Assembly: GCA_934444645.1 (NCBI GenBank) | Contig: CAKSCV010000006.1 | Coordinates: 72,079-136,078, forward strand | Source: an uncultured Eubacteriales bacterium | GTDB taxonomy: Bacteria; Bacillota; Clostridia; Oscillospirales; CAG-382 | Length of the DNA stretch: 64,000 nucleotides | Direction of reading: 5' to 3' | Shown here: positions 10,401 through 20,100 of the stretch, piece by piece | Layout: each line of letters starts with the position of its first letter | How positions within the stretch are numbered: position 1 is the stretch's first letter | The notes under the pieces: generated by a model | Seen by the model: only the letters and a program-made list of their open reading frames with translations | The model's database searches: none | Told to the model about the DNA's origin: nothing | Program-made: the position numbers and the translations under genes

Positions 10401-13400
10401 GATTTCGACGCCCTTCGGATTGGTGACGGTGATTTCTTCGGCTTTCGGTTCGCCCGAGCCGGTATAGGGAATTTCGAGAAGCAATGCGTCCTGTCCGTCA
10501 GCGTTCTTCACATCGATGACCGCACTTGAAACAGCATCGTCAAAGAGGAAAGCACCGCCTTGTTCGACTTTCACCGCGTCGAGCGTATGAATGTTTGTGC
10601 CGTAATAGCCGATAACGGCGTCGCTGTCGAGGGACGCAAGGCTGAAGGTGTCCTCATCCTCATCGTCGCGCTTGGGGGCGGAAAGGTCGATGTTCTTCCC
10701 GAACGAAACGCTTTCACCCCAGTAATAGATCACGCCGAAGCGGATGCCGATAATCTTGATGTTGGCGCCGATAAACTTGTTCGATACCGCCGCCTCCACA
10801 CCGGCAAGCTCCTTGCCGCCGACGATCGGAATGCTGTCGGGAATGAAGATGCCGGCATAGATATAGCCGTAGAAGTAGTTGTCGGCAATGGTCACGGTAA
10901 TGCCGCCTTGGATAAGACCGTCCACAATGCTGACCTTACCGTACAGATTGAGTTCCCACGGTTCGATCCAATGTGCCGAAATGCCGGCTTTGAGGTCAAG
11001 CATTCCCTTGGCGAATTTGAGCTTCATATCGCCCGTCAGCGACAGACCCTCCAAGCTGATTTTGGCATTGAAATCGCCGACGAGCGTTTCGATGGCCTCC
11101 AAACGCGCAAATAATAGCAGCGTAATCGGCGGAAGCCGGTCGAATTCGCCGCCGATGGTGTCGGCAAGCCCGTTGATGCCGCCGCCGAGACCCGTCATAT
11201 ACAGCACGGGCGGTGCTAACGGAATTTTTAAGCCGTCACGGATGTAGAATTCGATTTTATCGGGAAGAATGCGTTCCTTTTCCTTGACGGTCACTTCCTT
11301 GAAGGCAAGAATGCCTTCGCATTCGATGACCTTGATGCTGAGTCCGGCATGGATTTCGTATTCCTTGTCGATGGTGTTGATGGAGACGCTGGCATAAATG
11401 CCGGGCGCGTTGGACACAAGCGAGCCAAGCAAATCCTTCGGGAGCGCAAGCTCCACCGTTGTATTGATGCCGATAAAGCCGGTATCCTCGACCGTCACAT
11501 TGTCGTCAGCCAGCTTTTCGCCGAAACGCACGTCTTCGATCTCCACCGACAGACTGCCCTCGGAGAGGTTGGTGTCCTTTTTCAGCTTTTTGCCGGTCGA
11601 GGTGGTCGTAGTGGGTGTGGTGTTTGTGCCGGAAGATGGTTCGGTGCCGGACGACGTGCCCGAAGAACCGCCAAGCTCGCCGGTGCCGAACAGATTATTC
11701 ATGCTTTCGGAATAATCGTCGTCATCCAAGCTCTCGGCAAAGAGGCTGTTGAGCTCTTCGGAAAGATCCTCTTGGTCGGCCGTGAGATCCTGCGCGGGCT
11801 GTTCTTTGTTTTTGGGCGATTTGATCGGCAGGCTCATTTTGCCGCCAAAGCCGATGCCGTAGTTGACCATGCCGATGGGGGAATCCTCGTTGAAATCCGC
11901 ACTCATCACGCCGTATTTCATGTCGATTAAGAAGCCGCCGATCGACTGGATCATGGACGCCGCGCCATCAAGCGAAAGCGTTAAGTCGGTTCCCTTCACA
12001 CCCGTGCCAAGCCGTTCGGCATCCAACGTGTACTTAAAGCCCTTGCGCACGGTGAAGCTCCATTTGCTTCGCCATACGTTGACCGAGTTGACGACCTTCA
12101 AGAGGCCGTCGCCCTTGACTTTGTAGCTGTCCTTGCCTAAGAGACTGTCCTTTTCCATAAACACTTCGAGCGGCTTTTCGCCCTCATAGGAAAGGATGTT
12201 GTTGATAATGATATCGCCGTCAGCCTTTTTTGCTAACCAATATTTGGCTTTTGTGCCGTCCTCACGCGTCATCTGCTTAAAGTTGCCGCGCAAGGTAAGT
12301 AAAATCTCGTTTTTCTGAACCGCGTCCTTCGTACCGAAGTTGAATTTGAGGTCATTTCCGCGGTATTCGCCCTTTTTCGACAGCTCGCCTTTATAGAAGG
12401 AAAGGTATTCGCCCTCATCGGCAAAGGTGAAAAAGTCGTAATCGTCGTCGCTGCGGACAAGTGCAAGAAGTCCATAGGACATCTGCTTATACTTTTCGTC
12501 AGCCGATACCTCTAAGGTGACTGCCGCCGTGAAGGTGTTGCCGAACACCGCCTTTAACTGGGTGTCGGTAAAGCGGAATTCAAGCTTGTATACACCCACC
12601 TCCAACGTTTCATCGGTCGAAAAGCTCAGGTTTTTATATTCGGCATCGAGGAAAGCGATATTTTTCTTATCGATCTTTACTTCGTGGTCACTTGTGGTGT
12701 GAACCAAATACAGATCCCACAGTTCCGAACCTGCCAGTGCCGCAAACGGCTTCATCGAGCCGGTAACCGTAACGGTTCTGCCGCCGGAGGTGTACACGGT
12801 TTTGGGGTTGACAGCCGCCATGGAAAGCTCGGAAAGCTTGCCTGCCGTCGAAGGCAGCAGGATGCTTCGTTCTGCCGCGGTTTCGACCGTCTTTTGGCTG
12901 CCGTCCGCCTTATTGGCTGTGGCGATGAGCGAAACATAGAGCGTTCCTGCCGTAAGGTCGGCCTGGGGCTTTGCGCGCAGCTTGAACAGCTTGGTCACGA
13001 CCTCGTTGCCGATTTCGGCAATCATGGTGATTTTGTCGCCGTCGGCAAGCTCAAACTGCTCTTCGTCAAACGAAAGGTTCAACTGGGCGGTCGTTAATTT
13101 TTCGGCACCGTCGACGGTGTTGTCAATCTCCACCGACACGGTGAAAAGGCCGCCGTCTGCATAGCTTTTTCCGTCCGCGGCAAGCTGCACCCGTCCGGAG
13201 GTAATGTTCAAGCCGATATTGCCTTCGTTCTGCGAGAAGTTGCCGACGCCATACAGCACCTCCGCGCCGAAAGAGCCGCCCTCGGCTATCAAACCAGGCT
13301 CCCAATAGAGAGCCGCCGCGCTGTCGGGCGTTTTGTGCTTGTTGGAATAGTTGGTGAAGTCGCAGAATTCGTCCGGCGTGTATTCATAGCGCGTGTTTGC

Positions 13401-14147
13401 AAGGTTTGCCCAATGTCCCAAAATCACCTTAGAAGGTACGCTGCCGCCGTTCCAATCCTGCATGAGAAGATAGGCAAGCCGCTTGGGCGAAGAAAGCGAA
13501 TCGACACAGCGGATCTGCGCCGGAACGCTGTCGCCGCTAAACGCGGATTCCGTGAGCGTCGGACGAATCGATTCATCGAGTACAAAATACGGCGCGTCGA
13601 TATCGTTGCCGAGCGAGGTGTCGAGCAACAGACGAACACCGACTTCCCTTGCCTTTCCGCTGGCATTGACCACATCAAAGCTGATACCGGCATTGCCGAG
13701 CGTGTTGGCGGAGGTGGTGGCATCCGTGCCGAGCGCGACCTTTAGCGTCACGGTCACGCCGTCAATCGTCCACGGCACGGTGAGTAACCGTCCGCCGTCG
13801 GACACAACGGGCGTACCGAGCGAAGATTCTATTTTGAAGAAGGATTTGTAATCCTGGCCGAACACATAGTCCTTGCCGTCGATGCGCACGGTGATGAACG
13901 AGGTGCCGCCGGAGCGGTCTGCGTCTTCTTTATAGAGAAGCGGCAGATTGTTGTCAAGTGCTTTTTTGGGGTTGCCCTCGACGGTCTCCACCGAGAAACC
14001 GCCGGTAGATGCGTTGAAGCTATACGTTAAATAGCCGTTGGTGATGCTGTAAACCGATTCTTCTTCGGCAAATACAAGCGGCGGAAGCGCCGACAAAAGC
14101 ATGAGCAGCGAGAGAAGAAGCGAAATGAATTTTTGAAGCGTTTTCAT
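7476..14147 (-). CDS. Giant SLH-anchored secreted protein (2223 aa)
   Basis: The start is placed at ATG 14147 (M-K-T-L-Q-K) because GGAGGA lies 7 bases upstream and a signal peptide follows at once. A longer frame from 14171 would begin inside the stop region of the upstream gene. After the signal peptide come a large beta-rich region, a Gly/Ser/Thr-rich linker near the middle, further Ig-like segments, one FIVAR-type helical repeat (codons near 8310-8515) and three SLH domains filling the last 185 residues. The SLH domains show F-x-D-V and T-R-A/E signatures and predict attachment to the cell wall. No catalytic motif is evident. It is the second gene of an operon with the 2337-residue protein, separated by 20 bp. 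A role as S-layer component, adhesin or structural surface protein is an inference. Confidence 0.85.
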   Translation of the reverse strand: MKTLQKFISLLLSLLMLLSALPPLVFAEEESVYSITNGYLTYSFNASTGGFSVETVEGNPKKALDNNLPLLYKEDADRSGGTSFITVRIDGKDYVFGQDYKSFFKIESSLGTPVVSDGGRLLTVPWTIDGVTVTLKVALGTDATTSANTLGNAGISFDVVNASGKAREVGVRLLLDTSLGNDIDAPYFVLDESIRPTLTESAFSGDSVPAQIRCVDSLSSPKRLAYLLMQDWNGGSVPSKVILGHWANLANTRYEYTPDEFCDFTNYSNKHKTPDSAAALYWEPGLIAEGGSFGAEVLYGVGNFSQNEGNIGLNITSGRVQLAADGKSYADGGLFTVSVEIDNTVDGAEKLTTAQLNLSFDEEQFELADGDKITMIAEIGNEVVTKLFKLRAKPQADLTAGTLYVSLIATANKADGSQKTVETAAERSILLPSTAGKLSELSMAAVNPKTVYTSGGRTVTVTGSMKPFAALAGSELWDLYLVHTTSDHEVKIDKKNIAFLDAEYKNLSFSTDETLEVGVYKLEFRFTDTQLKAVFGNTFTAAVTLEVSADEKYKQMSYGLLALVRSDDDYDFFTFADEGEYLSFYKGELSKKGEYRGNDLKFNFGTKDAVQKNEILLTLRGNFKQMTREDGTKAKYWLAKKADGDIIINNILSYEGEKPLEVFMEKDSLLGKDSYKVKGDGLLKVVNSVNVWRSKWSFTVRKGFKYTLDAERLGTGVKGTDLTLSLDGAASMIQSIGGFLIDMKYGVMSADFNEDSPIGMVNYGIGFGGKMSLPIKSPKNKEQPAQDLTADQEDLSEELNSLFAESLDDDDYSESMNNLFGTGELGGSSGTSSGTEPSSGTNTTPTTTTSTGKKLKKDTNLSEGSLSVEIEDVRFGEKLADDNVTVEDTGFIGINTTVELALPKDLLGSLVSNAPGIYASVSINTIDKEYEIHAGLSIKVIECEGILAFKEVTVKEKERILPDKIEFYIRDGLKIPLAPPVLYMTGLGGGINGLADTIGGEFDRLPPITLLLFARLEAIETLVGDFNAKISLEGLSLTGDMKLKFAKGMLDLKAGISAHWIEPWELNLYGKVSIVDGLIQGGITVTIADNYFYGYIYAGIFIPDSIPIVGGKELAGVEAAVSNKFIGANIKIIGIRFGVIYYWGESVSFGKNIDLSAPKRDDEDEDTFSLASLDSDAVIGYYGTNIHTLDAVKVEQGGAFLFDDAVSSAVIDVKNADGQDALLLEIPYTGSGEPKAEEITVTNPKGVEIRGSAPASADDEGGNFLTQMRDGKKYIYFTVTDRTLIQNGSWTVSSTAEGVQFDSFTMSGVDDIPELESAELAHDAPDSFDFTAEWTTTSDGDGTCTIDVYLTEETDEAVILANLKKETLADGALGTNVLHLDDVKRVSGSAAFTLPDSFPSGTYRAVFLMSSTEGVSKAVTKAITFTNPNLPQPVKAVKASYGGNGTVLVQVTDADTVDYTHYLAVVADADGNELSETFGQYEAGSNFPVGQNAGLVPGKTYTVKVKTLREEYTQAAAGSAEDAKRAYFYGDASVSSAAFTMWETKIPKLTEVKTNIDPTREYIDTDNVIIEYTFDTPVFAELLLRGQKVYTSPEKTDGDSAVSEGKWFRSHWKFHLEDLEDGDYVIGFKAYTPQKDTTTDSIAASYLPEAQVAFTIDTSAPTLSLAMRSSESMESGASALLGTSLVFADKDGSFSAEGLTEPHAALTVNGTTDGLTRDAGGSFTYNGKLADTETSKELVFTATDKSENTSSLTVTVLRDGAYSFERVEILQNNAAIAKNSDGDKAVTLAAGKQSALTAVGITAEGVQVPLDGFEQLEWSLLYGKNLLSLDGGTVKGLAPGEAAVKVKLASGTALFDEETGSTARAAGLADYVLVTVEKNTKNDLADKIEEAQQVLDSTPKASQSKKNALKKAIDAAKAVLADDTTDEDGYTAAVKALDTAIAAFKRNDTGSGGSGGRGTTYVNITLRTEGKGKAMLSATRIPKGTSVTVTAVPDKGYAVSNVLVDGVSVGRDEVTTVASVTSDTEIVVVFKEKGAADDGLPFTDVHKSDWFYDYVKYVYEKGLFKGVTPTLFAPEDNLTRAMLVTVLYRAEGSPVMAKPSGFEDVAADTYYTAAVAWAAENGIVYGVSETLFEPETNITREQIAAILYRYAFFKGYDMTVGEDTNILSYEDFAEISEYAIKPLTWTAGTGILAGRTASTLDPQENATRAEAATVLKRLFELNK

Positions 14148-14167
14148 GATGGTATCCTCCTTGCGGC

Positions 14168-17100
14168 TCAATGATTGACGTAGATTTGGAGCGTGATGTA
14201 GTCGCGCTTATCGGTCTGGATAAACACCGTGTACCAGCCGCTTGCAAGGCCGCTCACGTCATAGGTGCCGTTTTCAGACAGCGCTAACATGGTGCCGGAT
14301 TTTTTCATTTCACCCATGGTTTTTAGCCCTGCGGCATAACGGACATACGAAACGCCGGCAAAGTTGGCAAGCGTGACGGCAACTGTGTCGCCCTGCACCT
14401 CGGCGCGTCCGCTTGCATCCGGCAGGCGGCCGTTGACAAGAGCCACCGTGTCGTACATGCCGACCAGACGGACGGTCCGCTTGGCTTCGGTGACATTGTG
14501 CGCACGGTCGGAAACGCGGTAGGTGACCGTGTAGGCAATGCTTCTGTCAAAGGTGTTCGCCGCAAAATCCGTCGTGTTTAACCGCGGATCAATGAGGATC
14601 TCCACCTCGTCCGAAAGGTCTGTCTTGCCGCGGAACAGGTCATACGCGGAGAAGGCCGTGCCGGGCTTGGTAAGAAGATCAATATTAAACGGTTCGCCGA
14701 CATCGGCATTTTCATAAAACACCAATTCTTCGGAGGCAAGAAGCAGCACCGGCGGTGTTTTGTCGATAAGCTCAATATCGATGGCATACGAATCGGTCAA
14801 GCGGTTGTTCTTTTCACGGTCAAAAATGTATAGGCCGTTATCGTCAAACACCTTTTCGGCGTCGGTCGTATAGTCTTCCTCGCTCGAACCGAGCGTGCGC
14901 GTGGGCTCATCCGTCACGACTTTCACGGTCACATCGCCGTTGGTAACGGGCATTTTGTCGGCTTCTGTTTTGCCGGCCGTGCTGAGGATGTACCCGGATT
15001 CCGTGCCGGAGGTATCGACGCCGATCTCGATGGTTCCGGCTTCGGTTTTGGTAGACCAGCTGCCGTTTTCGAGAATATCGTAATCGTAGCTCCAGGAGAA
15101 CGATTTGATGACCGGTGCTTTGGAATCGATTTCGGAGATTTCGACTGTCAGATAGGAATACGCGCCTTCGTCGTCATACACCTTGAAGGTATAGGTGCCG
15201 TTGTCGCGGAAGGTAAATTCGGCTTCGCCGACTTCATTGCCGTTTTCATCGAGTGTCCGGATCTTCTTTGCGATGCCGCCGTACATCACGGTAAGCTCCC
15301 AAAGCTCGCGTTCGGTATCGATGGGAATGCCTGCCGCGTTCAATGCCTTGTCAAAGCCGACCGTCACTTCGGATTTTTCAGCGTTGACCCCAAGTTTCTT
15401 GACCGCAACCGACGGAGCGACGCGGTAAATGCTCTTGACGGTGACCAAAACCGGATCTCCCTCGTTGCCGTATTCATCGGCATAGTAGACCGTAACCGTG
15501 CCGTTTTCGGTGAAACGGAGCGTGGAAGAGCCATAGTTGACGGTGATCGAAGAAAGGTTGGTGCTGTCGTCGGGATCGATGGCAGTAATACGTGTGTTTG
15601 CCTTGTCAAAGGTGAGTGTGGCAATCACGTTTTCGCGACTCTTTTTGGCTTGATCGACACTGTATGAAACAGTTGCCTGCGGCTTGACGGTGTTGATGTT
15701 GGAAACCGTGAAGCTCTTTTCGGTTTTGTTTCCGGCCTTGTCGAGCATGCACAACCGATATGTGCCGGAAACAGGCACTTCGCCGGTGTAAACGTCGTCC
15801 GTCTCGTTATAGGTCAAGGCAAGCTCTTTGCCGTCCTTGCCGTAAAGCGTTACGCGCGCGACACCGCTTTGCGCGTCGGAAGCCGTTACGGTAATGCCGA
15901 CCGGCTTTGCGGTTTTGGAGGTGTGCGCCAGCGTATAGGAAAGCGTACCCGGGAAAATATCGAAATGCGAAAGGCTGACATCCACCGAAGCCGTATCGCC
16001 GAAAGCGTCCCGCAGCTCAAACGTAAAGGCCGGATCGTCGGTTACGAGCTTGCGCTCAAAGCTGCCGCCGTTGTTGGTCGCCGCAAGACCGCGGTTTTCG
16101 CCGATGGCGGTCGGCACGAGCGTCACATAAGCCTCGGCATACCAGATATCGGCACTTTCGGCTGAGGTCGGATCGAATTTGACGCGCTCGCCGTTTCCGT
16201 TGACGTATTCATACGAAAGCGTATAGTCGTCCTCGCCGATGGCCGGGAGCTTGCGGATGTTGTACACGCCGATGCCCTCGGGATAGCCGCCCGGGATTGC
16301 CGACACATAGCCGCGCTCACCGAGCATATTTTCCGGTTCGATGCTGAAGCAGATGGCGTTGTCCTTAAATTCGAACACAAGGGTCTTGGTTCCCTTGATG
16401 TCCTCATCGCCGTAAATGCGCAAGGTGACAACCACATTGCCGTCCGCGTCGGTATAGCTCTTTTCGAACGGTGTTTCGGAATAATCGATGCCGTTGCCGT
16501 CCTTGTCGATAAACGGCACAACCGTTTCTCCGTCCGGCTTTAACGAGTTGCCCCATTCAAAATCATACGGGCCGGGCATATAGCCTTCGTCGTCGGGATC
16601 GTTCGGATCGGGTTCACGGATCAGATCATTGCCCGTGATAACATCGAGAAATTCGCGTAAATGCAAAGCTTTTAAGCCGGTTTCGGGATCACAAACCGTA
16701 AAGGTGGCGGTAATACCCGTGCGCACCAAGATGGGATTATCGGTCATGGTAGCGATTTCCGGCGAAACCGAAACAACCGCGCTTTCGGGCTGCGTGTTGT
16801 CGATATGCGTGGCGACGGCAATCGTTTCTTCCCAGGTGTCACGCTCCGCACCGGCCGTAAAGCTGTACAGATCGATGATTCGTTCGGTATCGCTCGGCGT
16901 TTCCCAGGTTTCGGAATCGTACAGCATACCGACGCTGTAAACAAGCAGCGTATAGCCCTCGGTATCGTCGCCTTCGCTTAGCTCCGTATCGAGGGAAAGC
17001 GCATTGTTGCGGTTGTTTTCCGTATCCATGGGTACGATGCGCTCGCCCGTTCCCGGCACATATGCAACCTTGGAGTTTCCGTTGGCAGCGATATAGGCGC

Positions 17101-20100
17101 CGTCCGCCACGGGCGAATCGGTCGAGAAGGTAACGTCGTCCGTATAGCGGTAGACCTTGATGTTGTCAAGCTTGCCGAAGGTCACATCCTCCACGGTAAT
17201 ATCCGATTTGGTGCCTCGGCCAAGCTCGTCAACCATATACAGCGTATAGGTGCCGTTCTGCGTGATGATGAAGGAGAAGGTATCGGAAAAGCTCGTGGCA
17301 AGCAGCTTTGCCGCGTCGTAATTATCCTCCTCGTTTTCGGTGACGCTGTCAAGCGGCAGCACCTTGACGGGAACGTTGAATTTCACCTTGACCTTTGCGC
17401 GTGCGCCGGTCGTTTTGGGAGATGCGTCAAAGCTTTCGGCAAACGCCTCCGCATCACGCACGGTAAAGGCGTCGCTTACATATTCGGTCACATTGCCGAC
17501 CGTGTCTGCCGTGCGCACGGCAAGCACATAGTCACCGGTCGCACCGGCAACCTTGATTTGATAGGTAATATCGGTCTCGCCGTCAAACGCGGAAGCAGCT
17601 GAGCTGAGAATCTCGCTTTTTGCCATCGACGGATCAAGCGTAAGATTCTCCTCGCCGAAAATCGTTTGAGCATTGTTCTTCGGAACAATGGCAAACGACG
17701 TGTTTGCGTCGGTCGCACCGCGAACAGTCACATACAAAAGCGCATCTGTCCGTTCGCCGACCGCGATGCTTTGCGCCGCGCATAAAACCTCCGGCCCTTC
17801 TTTATCGATCCCGCCGACCGTGACGGGAACAGTCACGGTGTTGCCGGCTGCATCCGAAAGAGCAAGCTCGAACGTGCCGCTTTGGGTAAAGGTGACGCTT
17901 ATCGCGCCGTTTTCATCGGCTGCGTCGGACGGCAATACCGATTTGTCTTCACAGGACACCGAAACACCGGCCTCCAGATTGTCATACGCATAGATTTTGG
18001 CGGTTAATGTATCAGCCGTATGCTCATCGCGGAATACCAGCCGGTACGTCGGCGCGCTTTCATCGTAGAGAATCGTCAATTCGCTTGTGACGATGCGGCT
18101 GTTATAGCTGTCGTCCGGCACTTTGCCGTAAGCCGAGATAACGCTTTGCACATAGAGCCTGTTTTCGCCCTCTACAAGTGCCGAAACAGGCGTATCGAGC
18201 GTGAAAGCACCGCTGTAAACGCTCTTGTCGGCCTGATAATCGACCCTGCCTAAGTTCTGCCATTCGGAGAAGGCTTCCATATCGTCCGAGGTACGGATGT
18301 AGAAATACTGATACACGCCGTCATCGCCGTTCGCAAAGCTTTCGGTCACGTTCAGATTTACGGTATACTTGCGTTCACCGGTGAGCGGAATGCCGTTATA
18401 GGCTGCCGGTGTGCCGGTGATCTCGCCGGTCACAGCGGCTTTGGCGCTGCGGATGAAGAACACCGGCGCCTTTTCCGTGTCAAGCAAAGCCTCGTTTCCG
18501 TAAATATCGGTTGCAGCGACGGCAAGCGAATACCGGCCGCTCGGAAGTCCCGCAACCGTAATGGTTTGCGACGCGTTCGCACCGGAAAAATCGAGAATGT
18601 ATTCACCGCCGACAGCCGTCTCGCCGTCCGGTGTGACGACATAGGCCTTTGCGGAGGCGATGCCTGCCGCGTCGGACGCGGAGATTTTGATGGTTGCGGT
18701 TTCGTCGAACAAACCGCCCGAAACAAGCGTTGCGCCGATTTCGGGAGCGGCGTTGTCAAACACAAAGGTTTCGTGCGATTCCTTGGTCGTGCCGCTCGGC
18801 GTTGTGACGCGGTAGTTCAAATAATATTCGCCGTTTAAGAGAACGGTATTGCCGTCGGCATCAGGCTGTTCGGCTGCACCGATGGCATCGCCCGGAGTCC
18901 ACGTGCGGTATTCGGAACGGAGGCCACGGCCGATCCATTTCCAGCTCACGGTGTTTCCGGCATTTGTTTCAAACGAGATGGTGTAGGACGGATGCGGAAT
19001 CGACGTGCTTTCGGGATACACCACCTTGCACTCGGCATCCTCATTGTTCATTTGAATCGAAAGACTGTTCACATCGGTTTTATGTCCGAAGGCATCGATA
19101 CCGAAATAATACATCCGGCCGGTATACGATTTGCCCGCACCGATTTTGAGCAATGCCGCCGCGCCCTTTTCGGCAGTTTCTTGGTCGATAAACGCCCATT
19201 TTCCGAACGTCGTTTCGAGTTCGCCGGATTCCTGCTCGAGAGCGGCATCCGGGTCAAAGGCCGGCTCTGTAAGAACGCCGTTCGGCGTGAAGCAATAATA
19301 GAATTTTCCCGTGCCGGAGGCGTCGCTCACGAAAACATTGTAGGTGTTGGAAAGCGATTTATCCGCCGCACGCTTGGTGCCTCTTGTTTCGGTTACCGAA
19401 ACAACCGGCGGCTTGTTGTCAAGACGGACATCTTCGATATAGGTTTCTAACTTATTACCGGCAATATCCGTACCGGTAAGCTTCATGGTATACGAGCCCT
19501 CCGCCGTGCGGTTGAGCCACAGCTTGCGCGTGGTCGCAAAGTTTTCACCGGACGGAAGGAACAGCGACGTGCCGGTGCAGGTGCCGTTACTCAAGAAAAA
19601 TTCGTTTCTGCCGTCGACAGGATTGACAAGGAACAGCTCATAGGTTCCTTCGCTGTAAACGGTTTTGGTGAGCTTGGAGGAAACCGCTTTGATCTCTAAT
19701 GTGTCTCGCCACACACCGGAAAGAGCCTTTCCGTCCGTGGCGGTGACCGTTACCGACGGTTTGACGGTATCGGCCTTAATGCCCGAAAGAAACGACGCAT
19801 ATTGCATTTTCTCCGCCGCAGCATCCCACAGGCGGTAGGTGACCGACGAGTCCTTCGGCACAAGCGTTGCGCCCACGATACGCACGCGCAGATTGTCGCC
19901 TGCGGAGGTCATGCCCTTTTGGAGAGGGAAATTCAAAGACACCTTCGAGCCGTCTAAGGTAATGTCTTTCGCACCGAGCTCGATGGTTTTGCCGGTGTTG
20001 CCGAGGTCGAGGATCGCGTTGTCATAATGGAAACGCGCACCGTTTAAGCTGTCGGAGGTGATATGCGCATAGTTGCCGTCGGTTTTGATATAAATTTCCA

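Noticed and set aside
9039..10529. 496-residue + strand frame opposite the SLH giant
   Set aside because: A shadow of a GC-rich - strand coding region; composition and lack of a start signal argue against a gene.
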